A stretch of DNA of 64,000 nt from Bradyrhizobium liaoningense (lineage in GTDB: Bacteria > Pseudomonadota > Alphaproteobacteria > Rhizobiales > Xanthobacteraceae): contig NZ_JAFCJT010000027.1 of the NCBI RefSeq assembly GCF_018130785.1, positions 27,321-91,320 of the forward strand. Reading direction: 5' to 3'. Of this stretch, positions 47,478 through 55,382 are shown piece by piece. Made by a program: the position numbers and the translations under genes. The notes below the pieces were generated by a model, which made no database searches, was not told where the DNA came from, and saw nothing but the letters and a program-made list of their open reading frames with translations. Position 1 is the first letter of the stretch. Every line of letters begins with the position of its first letter.

Positions 47478-49865
47478 TCAACCCGTCTTGTTCGGCCAAA
47501 CCCAGTCGCGCACCGCCGGCATGTCCTCGCCGTGCTCGCGCACGTAGCGCGAATGCTCGATCAGCTTGTCGCGGAATTGCTGCTTGACCTGCGCCGCCTT
47601 GGCCGCAAGCCCCGGCACCCGCTCGATCGCCTCGATCGCGAGGTGGTAGCGGTCGAGCCCGTTGAGCACGACCATGTCGAACGGCGTCGTCGTGGTGCCT
47701 TCCTCGGCAAAGCCGCGCACATGCATGCCGGCATGGTTGGTGCGGTTATAGGTCAGCCGGTGGATCAAATAGGGATAGCCGTGATAGGCGAAAATCACCG
47801 GCTTGTCCGACGTGAACAGGCTGTCGAAGTCGCGGTCGGAGAGGCCGTGCGGATGCTGCTCCTTCGGTTGCAGCGTCATCAGGTCGACGACGTTGACGAC
47901 GCGGATCTTCAGGTCGGGAAGCGCCTTGCGTAGCAGGTCGACGGCAGCGAGCGTTTCCAGCGTCGGCACGTCACCGGCACAGGCCATCACCACGTCGGGC
48001 TCTTGTCCTGCGTCTTCCGTGCCGGCCCAGGTCCAGATGCCGATGCCGGCATCGCAATGCGTGGCGGCGTCCTGCATCGAGAGCCATTGCGGCGCCGGCT
48101 GCTTGCCGGCGACGATGACGTTGATGCGGTTGTAAGTGCGCAGACAATGGTCGGCGATCCACAACAGCGTGTTGGCGTCGGGCGGGAAGTAGATGCGGAC
48201 GATGTCGGCCTTCTTGTTGGCGACGAGATCGACGAAACCGGGATCCTGATGGCTGAAGCCGTTATGGTCCTGCCGCCAGACGTGTGACGTCAGGAGATAG
48301 TTGAGCGAGGCGATCGGACGTCGCCATGGCAGGTGCCGCGTCACCTTCAGCCATTTGGCGTGCTGGTTGAACATGGAATCCACGATGTGGATAAAGGCCT
48401 CGTAGCAGGAGAAGAAGCCGTGACGTCCGGTGAGCAGATAGCCCTCCAGCCAACCCTGGCAGAGATGCTCGCTCAGCACTTCCATCACGCGGCCGTCCTG
48501 CGCGAGGTGCACGTCGTAAGGCTCGATCGGCTCCATCCAGACCCGTTCGGTCTCCTCGAACACGGCGTCCAGCCGATTTGACGCGGTCTCGTCCGGACCC
48601 ATGATGCGGAAGTTGCGCTCTTGCGCATTGAGACGGATGACGTCGCGCAGGAATTTGCCTAGCTCGCGCGTGGCTTCGCCGGTGACGCCGCCGGGCTGCG
48701 GCACTTCGACGGCGAAGCTGCGGAAGTCCGGCAGCTTCAGCTCCTTCTTCAACAAGCCGCCATTGGCATGCGGATTGGCACCCATGCGGCGGAGGCCGTC
48801 GGGCGCCAGCACCTGAAGTTCGGGAACGAGCGCGCCATTCTCGTCGAACAGCTTTTCCGGCTCGTAGCTGCGCATCCAGTCTTCCAGAATCTTGAGATGC
48901 GCCGGATTCTCGCGGCAGCTCGCAACGGGAACCTGATGTGCGCGCCAAAAACCCTCGACCTTCTTGCCGTCGACCTCCTTCGGGCCGGTCCAGCCTTTGG
49001 GGCTGCGCAGCACGATCATCGGCCAGCGCGGCCGCTCGACGCTCTCGCGGCTGTTGCGGGTGTGCTGCTGGATCGACCGGATGCTGGCGAGCGCGACGTC
49101 GAGCGCATCGGCCATGGCCTGGTGCATCAGCTTGGGATCGTCGCCTTCGACGAACAGCGGCTCGTGGCCGAAGCCGCGGAACAGGTCGCGGATCTCCTCG
49201 TCGCGCATCCGTCCGAGCACGGTCGGGTTCGCGATCTTGTAGCCGTTGAGATGCAGGATCGGCAGCACTGCGCCGTCATGAGCGGGATTCAGGAACTTGT
49301 TCGAGTGCCAGGACGCCGCGAGCGGGCCGGTTTCGGCCTCGCCGTCGCCGACGACGCAGGCGACGATCAGGTCGGGATTGTCCAACGCCGCGCCATAGGC
49401 ATGCACCAGCGCGTAACCTAGCTCGCCGCCTTCGTGGATCGAGCCCGGCGTTTCCGGCGCCGCGTGGCTCGGAATGCCGCCGGGAAAGGAGAACTGCCGG
49501 AACAGCTTACGCAATCCATCTGCGTCGCGCGCAATGTCCGGATAGATCTCGCTGTAGCTGCCTTCGAGGTAGGTGTTGGCCACCATGCCCGGGCCGCCAT
49601 GGCCGGGACCGCAGACATAGAGCACGCTGATATCGAGCGCGCGGATGACGCGGTTGAGATGGGCATAGATGAAGTTCAAACCGGGCGTCGTGCCCCAATG
49701 GCCGAGCAAACGCGGCTTGATGTGCTCCGGCCGCAACGGCTCGCGCAGCAGCGGATTGTCGAGCAGGTAGATTTGCCCGACGGAGAGGTAGTTCGCGGCG
49801 CGCCAATAGCGATCGAGCAGATCGAGGTCGTTGCTCGCCGCGCGCGATTGTTGTTGATTTGTCAT
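47478..49865 (-). CDS. xfp: Phosphoketolase
   Basis: A 795-residue thiamine diphosphate enzyme splitting xylulose 5-phosphate (and often fructose 6-phosphate) into acetyl phosphate and glyceraldehyde 3-phosphate (or erythrose 4-phosphate). The thiamine motif GDGEAETGP is at 173-181; YLSVGQIYLLDNPLLREPL (21-39), GHWGTTPG, GPGHGGPGM and HNGFSHQDPGF are all characteristic. ATG 49865 (MTNQQQSRA) is chosen over an upstream start that would add 23 atypical residues. With ackA directly downstream it forms a pentose-to-acetate bypass that yields ATP without glycolytic steps. Confidence 0.97.
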   Translation of the reverse strand: MTNQQQSRAASNDLDLLDRYWRAANYLSVGQIYLLDNPLLREPLRPEHIKPRLLGHWGTTPGLNFIYAHLNRVIRALDISVLYVCGPGHGGPGMVANTYLEGSYSEIYPDIARDADGLRKLFRQFSFPGGIPSHAAPETPGSIHEGGELGYALVHAYGAALDNPDLIVACVVGDGEAETGPLAASWHSNKFLNPAHDGAVLPILHLNGYKIANPTVLGRMRDEEIRDLFRGFGHEPLFVEGDDPKLMHQAMADALDVALASIRSIQQHTRNSRESVERPRWPMIVLRSPKGWTGPKEVDGKKVEGFWRAHQVPVASCRENPAHLKILEDWMRSYEPEKLFDENGALVPELQVLAPDGLRRMGANPHANGGLLKKELKLPDFRSFAVEVPQPGGVTGEATRELGKFLRDVIRLNAQERNFRIMGPDETASNRLDAVFEETERVWMEPIEPYDVHLAQDGRVMEVLSEHLCQGWLEGYLLTGRHGFFSCYEAFIHIVDSMFNQHAKWLKVTRHLPWRRPIASLNYLLTSHVWRQDHNGFSHQDPGFVDLVANKKADIVRIYFPPDANTLLWIADHCLRTYNRINVIVAGKQPAPQWLSMQDAATHCDAGIGIWTWAGTEDAGQEPDVVMACAGDVPTLETLAAVDLLRKALPDLKIRVVNVVDLMTLQPKEQHPHGLSDRDFDSLFTSDKPVIFAYHGYPYLIHRLTYNRTNHAGMHVRGFAEEGTTTTPFDMVVLNGLDRYHLAIEAIERVPGLAAKAAQVKQQFRDKLIEHSRYVREHGEDMPAVRDWVWPNKTG

Positions 49866-49989
49866 GTTCCTGCCGACCTTCACCCAGCGATCGTCACCAA
49901 CATTGTTCCGCGACGATTGATCCCTGGCCGGCATCAGAGGGGATCGCCACGAGGAACGTGTTGCGTGAGGTCAAAGGACCGTGCCCGAA

Positions 49990-50035
49990 ATTTGGGCGGC
50001 TACTTTGCATGGGGTTGTTTTTCAGTTTTTTGTTT
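49990..50035. repeat. Dispersed repeat GGCTACTTTGCATGGGG, copy 2
   Basis: GGCTACTTTGCATGGGGTTG followed by a T-rich stretch, differing by one base in the first 20 from the copy at about 5017-5036. Its T-rich tail reaches to 40 bases before the radical SAM gene. Confidence 0.65.
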
Positions 50036-50075
50036 GTGTTCTTGATTTGTTCCTTTGCCATGCTATCTTGGCTTC

Positions 50076-51239
50076 ATGAGTCCAGCATCCTCTCATGCTC
50101 TCAAGCACCCGCCGGTCACGGCGCCCTCCGAGCCGGCGGGTGCGCCTTCTGACTTCCCTGAACTGGCGGTCGCCATCGACCGCCAGCGCAGGCGAGGGCG
50201 GGGCGCCCAGTCCAACGCCAGCGGCCGCTATGAGGCCGAGGCGCGCGTCGCCTTCGACGACGGCTGGCAGAGCCTTGAAGACCTGCCGCCATTCAAGACC
50301 AGTGTCGGCATCGACACCTCGCGCAAGGTGATCACCCGCAACGATTCCCCCGACATCGGGTTCGACCGCTCGATCAATCCCTATCGCGGCTGCGAGCACG
50401 GCTGCGTCTACTGCTTCGCGCGCCCGACGCACGCCTATCTCGGCCTGTCGCCGGGGCTCGACTTCGAGTCAAAGCTGTTTGCCAAGCCCGAGGCGCCTTC
50501 GCTGCTCGAGAAGGAGCTGGCCGCGACCGGCTACGAGCCGCGGATGATCGCCATCGGCACCAACACCGATCCGTATCAGCCGATCGAGCGCGAGCGAAAG
50601 ATCGTGCGCGGCATTCTCGAAGTGCTGGAGCGCACCGGCCATCCCGTCGGCATCGTCACCAAGTCGGCGCTGGTCGTGCGCGACATCGACATTCTCGCGC
50701 GGATGGCCAAGCGCAACCTCGCCAAGGTCGCGATCTCGGTCACCTCGCTCGATCCGAAACTGGCGCGCACCATGGAGCCGCGCGCGGCGACGCCGCCGAA
50801 GCGGCTGGAGGCGCTGAAGCAGCTCTCGGATGCCGGCATTCCGACCACCGTGATGGTCGCGCCCGTAATCCCCGCGCTGAACGATTCCGAGATCGAGCGC
50901 ATTCTCGATGCCGCTGCCCATGCCGGCGTCAAGGAAGCCTCCTACGTGCTGCTGCGGCTGCCGCTGGAGGTGCGCGATCTCTTCCGCGAATGGCTGATGG
51001 CGAACTATCCGGACCGCTACCGCCACGTCTTCACCCTGATCCGCGACATGCGCGGCGGCCGCGACTACGACGCGAAATGGGGCGAGCGGATGAAGGGTAC
51101 GGGACCAATGGCCTGGACCATCGGCCGCCGTTTCGAGATCGCCTGCGACAGGCTTGGGCTGAACAAGCGGCGCTCCAAGCTGACGACGGATCACTTTGCG
51201 AGGCCGAACCGGAACGGCGATCAGCTCAGCCTGTTCTGA
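50076..51239 (+). CDS. PA0069-family radical SAM protein
   Basis: A 387-residue radical SAM protein. The cluster-binding motif is C106-x3-C110-x2-C113 (RGCEHGCVYCFARPTH), the SPL/PhnJ-like spacing, followed by LGLSPGLDFESKLFAK and GTNTDPYQPIER, the pattern of the PA0069 group. Its reaction is unknown. ATG 50076 is chosen (MSPASSH); an ATG at 50055 would add seven residues. The first 60 residues are Pro/Arg-rich and variable. Its promoter must lie in or beside the repeat at 49990-50035. Followed by a VOC gene 23 bases downstream. Confidence 0.9.
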   Translation: MSPASSHALKHPPVTAPSEPAGAPSDFPELAVAIDRQRRRGRGAQSNASGRYEAEARVAFDDGWQSLEDLPPFKTSVGIDTSRKVITRNDSPDIGFDRSINPYRGCEHGCVYCFARPTHAYLGLSPGLDFESKLFAKPEAPSLLEKELAATGYEPRMIAIGTNTDPYQPIERERKIVRGILEVLERTGHPVGIVTKSALVVRDIDILARMAKRNLAKVAISVTSLDPKLARTMEPRAATPPKRLEALKQLSDAGIPTTVMVAPVIPALNDSEIERILDAAAHAGVKEASYVLLRLPLEVRDLFREWLMANYPDRYRHVFTLIRDMRGGRDYDAKWGERMKGTGPMAWTIGRRFEIACDRLGLNKRRSKLTTDHFARPNRNGDQLSLF

Positions 51240-51262
51240 TCGGGAAGCGGAAGAGACGTAGT

Positions 51263-51718
51263 ATGAGTAAGGAACTCACCGTGCCGGTGCCGCGGCTCAC
51301 CGTGATCACGCTGGGCGTAAGCGACATCCGCGCCAGCATCGCCTTTTATGACGCGCTCGGCTTCTCGCGTCGTTTGAAGGCGACCGGCGAGGCCGTCGCT
51401 TTCTACGATACCGGTGGTCCGGTGCTCGCCCTGTTTCACTGGGATAAACTCGCGGCAGATGCGGGATTGCCGGACAATCCGAGGCCGGTGACCTTCCGCG
51501 GCATGACGCTCGCCTGGAACTGCGCCACGCGCGACGAGGTCGATGCGGTTCTGGCCTTCGCTGTCGACAAGGGTGCCGCGCTGCTGAAAGCGGCGCATGA
51601 GACCGACTACGGCGGCTATTCCGGCTATTTCGCCGACCCCGACGGACATCCCTGGGAGGTCGTGGTCGCGCCGGGCATCGAGGTCGGTGAGGACCGGCGG
51701 GTGCATCTGGCCGAGTAG
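51263..51718 (+). CDS. VOC family protein (glyoxalase/bleomycin-resistance fold)
   Basis: A 151-residue vicinal-oxygen-chelate protein: LTVITLGVSDIRASIAFYDA at the start of the first beta-alpha-beta unit, AVAFYDTGGPVLALFHW, and the final YFADPDGHPWEVVVAPG (position 131-147) with E142 as the usual metal ligand. The first ligand His is replaced in the first strand (V-I-T), so the site may be incomplete. Starts 23 bases after the radical SAM gene and may share its transcript. Substrate unknown. Confidence 0.88.
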   Translation: MSKELTVPVPRLTVITLGVSDIRASIAFYDALGFSRRLKATGEAVAFYDTGGPVLALFHWDKLAADAGLPDNPRPVTFRGMTLAWNCATRDEVDAVLAFAVDKGAALLKAAHETDYGGYSGYFADPDGHPWEVVVAPGIEVGEDRRVHLAE

Positions 51719-51795
51719 GGCGGCCGGCCTGAATAACGGGAATTGCGAAGGGTTCCCGGTTGCGTCGGCCGGGCCGCTTGCGCACGATCCCGGCC

Positions 51796-52647
51796 ATGAT
51801 TCGGGACAAGTCCACCAGGAATCCGGCCAAACACGCGCCAGAGAAGGACACGCCAAAGAAGGACGCCGCCAAGAAGGCAGCGCCTGCGAAGGCGGCCAAG
51901 CCGTCGGCCGTCAGGCAGAGAGCCATCATCGCCATTGCGCCTCCGAGCTTCCGCCGCGAGCGGGCGCTGATCAAGCGCGGCGTCTGGCCGGTTGCGGGCT
52001 GCGACGAGGCCGGCCGCGGGCCGCTCGCCGGACCCGTGGTCGCGGCCGCCGTGATTCTCGATCCCGATCGCATCCCGCGCGGCATCGATGATTCCAAGCG
52101 CCTGACGGCGGAGGAACGCGAAAAACTGTTCGACAAGATTTGCGCGACCGCTCAGGTCTCGGTTGCGGTAGCGTCGCGCTCCCGGATCGACCGCGACAAC
52201 ATCCTGCGCGCCTCGCTATGGGCGCTGAAGCGCGCCGTGGTGGCGCTGCCCGACTCGCCGCGTCATGTGTTTGTCGACGGCCGCGATCGGCTCGACACTG
52301 CCTGCGACTGCGAGGCCGTGATCGGCGGCGACGGTATCGTGCTGTCGATTGCGGCGGCCTCCATCGTCGCCAAGGTGACGCGCGACCGCCTGATGTGCGC
52401 GCTGGCGCAGGACTGCCCCGGCTACGGATTCGAGCAGCACAAGGGTTACGCCGTCCCCGAGCACCTCGACGCGCTCGACCGCCTCGGTCCTACCGTCCAC
52501 CACCGCAGCTTCTTCGCCCCCGTCGCCGCCGCCCGCGCCAAGCATATGCCGTGGACGGTCGAGCCGGTGCGGGACTTGTTTGCGGTCTCGGAGGTCGAGG
52601 TACAGGTGGAGGCGAGCGTGCAGGTCGATGCGTCTGCGGGCCTCTAG
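51796..52647 (+). CDS. rnhB: Ribonuclease HII
   Basis: A 283-residue enzyme cutting the RNA strand of RNA-DNA hybrids and single ribonucleotides in DNA. D70 and E71 in GCDEAGRGPLAGPV, D161-region VFVDGRDRLD and the GYG-Y-HKGY box complete the active site. Residues 1-50 form a Lys/Ala-rich extension (TPKKDAAKKAAPAKAAKPSA) absent from E. coli RNase HII, and 255-283 is another acidic extension. ATG 51796 is behind CGATCCCGGCC. Between a VOC gene and a repeat fragment. Confidence 0.95.
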   Translation: MIRDKSTRNPAKHAPEKDTPKKDAAKKAAPAKAAKPSAVRQRAIIAIAPPSFRRERALIKRGVWPVAGCDEAGRGPLAGPVVAAAVILDPDRIPRGIDDSKRLTAEEREKLFDKICATAQVSVAVASRSRIDRDNILRASLWALKRAVVALPDSPRHVFVDGRDRLDTACDCEAVIGGDGIVLSIAAASIVAKVTRDRLMCALAQDCPGYGFEQHKGYAVPEHLDALDRLGPTVHHRSFFAPVAAARAKHMPWTVEPVRDLFAVSEVEVQVEASVQVDASAGL

Positions 52648-52676
52648 CATTCCTTTCCCGTTGCGGCGCTCTTCGC

Positions 52677-52702
52677 TTCTCCCCGCTTGTGGGGAGAGGG
52701 AG
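52677..52702. repeat. Fragment of the CTTGTGGGGAGAGG repeat
   Basis: TTCTCCCCGCTTGTGGGGAGAGGG contains the hairpin CTCCCC / GGGGAG and is one end of the family at 28747, 42934 and 46092. It lies after rnhB and could also serve as its terminator. Confidence 0.6.
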
Positions 52703-52800
52703 AAGAGACTCAGTTGCCACGACGCGCGGCGCCCTTTATCAAAACAGATGTGAGCGAATAGGGCCGGCTGGACGGGTTGGCTGCATCTTTCGGACGTTGC

Positions 52801-54309
52801 ATGCGGTTTACCTCCCTGGTCATCGAGCTCATTCGCGCCCGGCCGCGGCTGATCGTGTGGATCGCCGTGCTGCTCCAGGCCGCGATGTGGCTGTTCGTGG
52901 CGCTGGTGTTTTACCGCAGCCCGCCCGGTACCCTTGCGACCCTGCTGGCCTTCGGTCGCGAGTACCAGATCGGGACTGATCTGGGCCCGCCGCTACCGAT
53001 CTGGCTCGCCGACATCGCCTATCGCGCCGCCGGCGGCCACGTGTTCGGCGTCTATGTGCTCGCCGAACTCTGCGAGATCGCGACTTTCGTCACGCTCTAT
53101 CATCTCTCCCGCGCCGTGGTCGGCTCACAGCAGGCGGTGCTCGCCGTCCTGCTGACCATGACGGTGCTGGCCTTCTCCTCGCCGGCGCTCGACTTTGGCC
53201 CGCTGGTGCTGGCGCGGCCGCTCTGGGCGCTGCTGCTGCTGCATTCCTGGCAGATCATCGGCCAGCGCCGCGGCAATGCCTGGTTCGCCTGGTCGATCGA
53301 GGCGGGCCTCTTGCTGCTGACGACGCCCGCGGCGGTCTTTCTTCTCCTCCTACTCGTCGTCTTCGCGATCTCGACCGCCGGCGGACGCCGCACACTGCGC
53401 GCGCTCGATCCGCTGTTCGCGCTGATCGTCGTGGCCGTGCTGGCGCTGCCTTACGCGGTCTGGCTGATGCGCGCCGAGACGCTGGTCTTGCCGACCCTGC
53501 CCCAGGTTGCCGAGCTGAACGCCCGCGCACTGCACGCGGCCTGGCTGCTTGGCGGGCTCGTGCTCGGGGCCGCGGCGATCCCGGCGCTGACCTTTCTCAA
53601 TGCCGGCCTGTTCGTCGCCAGGGGCGAGGAAGCGCCGATCATCTACCGGCCGCCAGCCGAGCCGCTCGCGCGCAACTTCGTCTATTTCTTCGCGCTGGCG
53701 CCAGCGCTCGGCGCGGTCCTGATCTCCGGCTTGCTCGGGCTCGAGGCCGTCGTCGGCGGCGCCGGCGTCGTGCTGGTCATGTCGGGCCTCGCCGTGGTCG
53801 TGGCGGCTGGCGACCTCATCGCGATGCGCCGCGCGCGGATGGTGCGGACGGTGTGGGCTGCCGCCGTCGTGGCGCCCGCAGCCGGCGTCGTGCTCGCCGT
53901 GCTGTTCCTGCCCTGGACCGGCGCCAACGAGATTGCGACCTCGATGCCGGCGCGCGCGATCTCGGATTTCTTCGACGAGAGCTTTGCCCGCCGCACCAAT
54001 CATCGCCTGCGCGCGGTTGCCGGCGAGACCCAGCTTGCGAGCCTGATCACGCTGCATTCCGGCCGGCCACATCTCTTCATCGATGCACAGCCCGCGCGCA
54101 CGCCGTGGATGTCGCAGGCCAAATTCAGCGAGACCGGCGGCGTCGTGGTCTGGCGCGCCTCCGACACCGCCGGCACCCCGCCGCCGGAAATCCTCGCGCG
54201 CTTTCCCGGCATCGTCCCGGAAGTCCCGCGCGCCTTCGAATGGCTGGTCACCGGCCGCCAGCAGCTCCTGCGCATCGGCTGGGCCATCGTGCGGCCGAAG
54301 GGGACGTAG
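52801..54309 (+). CDS. Multi-pass membrane protein, GT-C/GT39-like
   Basis: A 502-residue protein with about ten to eleven hydrophobic segments. The N-terminal part has GTDLGPPLPIWLADIAYRAA and VYVLAELCEIATFVTLYHLS, which recalls the GT-C (family 39) layout of polyprenyl-phosphate-sugar users, where an Asp in the first loop is catalytic: D61 in IGTDLGPP fits. The C-terminal part from about 400 is soluble (RLRAVAGETQLASLITLHSG). I start at ATG 52801; a TTG at 52777 would add eight residues. The sugar donor and acceptor are unknown. Confidence 0.75.
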   Translation: MRFTSLVIELIRARPRLIVWIAVLLQAAMWLFVALVFYRSPPGTLATLLAFGREYQIGTDLGPPLPIWLADIAYRAAGGHVFGVYVLAELCEIATFVTLYHLSRAVVGSQQAVLAVLLTMTVLAFSSPALDFGPLVLARPLWALLLLHSWQIIGQRRGNAWFAWSIEAGLLLLTTPAAVFLLLLLVVFAISTAGGRRTLRALDPLFALIVVAVLALPYAVWLMRAETLVLPTLPQVAELNARALHAAWLLGGLVLGAAAIPALTFLNAGLFVARGEEAPIIYRPPAEPLARNFVYFFALAPALGAVLISGLLGLEAVVGGAGVVLVMSGLAVVVAAGDLIAMRRARMVRTVWAAAVVAPAAGVVLAVLFLPWTGANEIATSMPARAISDFFDESFARRTNHRLRAVAGETQLASLITLHSGRPHLFIDAQPARTPWMSQAKFSETGGVVVWRASDTAGTPPPEILARFPGIVPEVPRAFEWLVTGRQQLLRIGWAIVRPKGT

Positions 54310-54332
54310 GTCGGGCGCGTACTCTCTCCGTT

Positions 54333-54416
54333 CGTCATTGCGAGCGCAGCGAAGCAATCCAGAATCTTTCCGCGGATAGTCTGGATTGCTTCGTCGCTTC
54401 GCTCCTCGCAATGACG
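54333..54416. repeat. CGTCATTGCGAG...CGCAATGACG inverted repeat, copy 1
   Basis: Arms CGTCATTGCGAGCGCAGCG and CGCTCCTCGCAATGACG with inner GAAGCAATCCAGA / TCTGGATTGCTTC. A second copy lies at 63808-63887. It fills the gap between the convergent GT-C-like and udg genes. Confidence 0.9.
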
Positions 54417-54436
54417 GGGAGGGAGCGCTCAGCCCC

Positions 54437-55246
54437 TCACGCGCCCGCCAGCACCTTCGCGATCGCGCGCAGATCCTGCCAGGCCAGGCGCTTGTACGAT
54501 GGCGAGCGCAACAGATAGGCCGGGTGAAACGTCGGCAGTGCGCGGATGGTGCGCTGGCCGGTCTGGTACTCGAACCAGCGCCCGCGGGTGCGCATGATGC
54601 CTTCGCGCGTCGACAGCAGCGTCTGCGTCGAGGGATTGCCGAGCGTCACCAGCACGTCGGGATTCACCAGCTCGATCTGGCGCTGGATGAAGGGCAGGCA
54701 CACTTGCGTCTCTTGCGGCGTCGGCGTGCGGTTGCCGGGCGGCCGCCAGGGAATCACGTTGGCGATGTATGCGGTGGTGCGGTTGAGGCCTATGGCCCCT
54801 ATCATCAAATCGAGCAGCTTGCCGCTGCGCCCGACGAAAGGCAGCCCTTCGATGTCCTCGTCGCGGCCCGGCGCCTCGCCGACGAACATGATGCGTGCCT
54901 GCGGATTGCCGTCGGCGAACACCAGCCGCGTCGCGGTGTGTTTCAGCGCGCAGCCTTCAAAACCCTGCATCAGCTCGCGCAGTGCCTCCAGCGTCGGCGC
55001 GGTGCGCGCGGCCTCGCGCGCCGAGGCGATCGCGATGTCTGGCGCAGGTGCCGCTTCGCCGCGCATGACCGCCGGTGCGGCGACAGGACGTGGCGCCTCG
55101 ATGGGAGGTGCGGCGCGCGGGGGCGGAGGCGGGGCATCCAATTCCGCCAGGCGGTCGATCGGTTCCTCCGCGAGCGCGCAGTCGACACCGGCCTCCAGAT
55201 AGAAGGCGAGAAGCTCTCGGACGGTGGGCGCGGGCTCGGGGGTCAT
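54437..55246 (-). CDS. Family-4-like uracil-DNA glycosylase lacking two Fe-S cysteines
   Basis: A 269-residue repair enzyme that removes uracil from DNA. Motif A is FVGEAPGRDEDIEGLPFVG (121-139, catalytic E124/D129 region), the middle NVIPWRPPGNRTP (163-175) and motif B TFHPAYLLRSP. Family 4 enzymes usually hold a 4Fe-4S cluster with four Cys. Here only C99 and C183 remain; the partners are F96 and W167. Residues 30-85 form a Pro/Ala-rich head. As I recall, an uncommon UDG class lacking the cluster has been described from Bradyrhizobium; whether this is it cannot be told here. Confidence 0.88.
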   Translation of the reverse strand: MTPEPAPTVRELLAFYLEAGVDCALAEEPIDRLAELDAPPPPPRAAPPIEAPRPVAAPAVMRGEAAPAPDIAIASAREAARTAPTLEALRELMQGFEGCALKHTATRLVFADGNPQARIMFVGEAPGRDEDIEGLPFVGRSGKLLDLMIGAIGLNRTTAYIANVIPWRPPGNRTPTPQETQVCLPFIQRQIELVNPDVLVTLGNPSTQTLLSTREGIMRTRGRWFEYQTGQRTIRALPTFHPAYLLRSPSYKRLAWQDLRAIAKVLAGA

Positions 55247-55382
55247 TTGGAAAGTCAGACTATTAGTTCATCTTAGGCCGCCTTGCATCCCAGCGGAACG
55301 CATTTCCGTGGTTGTCCTACCCGGAAAAATCGGAAACAAGGGAGCGCAAATGACGAGGAACCGTCTCAAGGGCTGAGATCAG

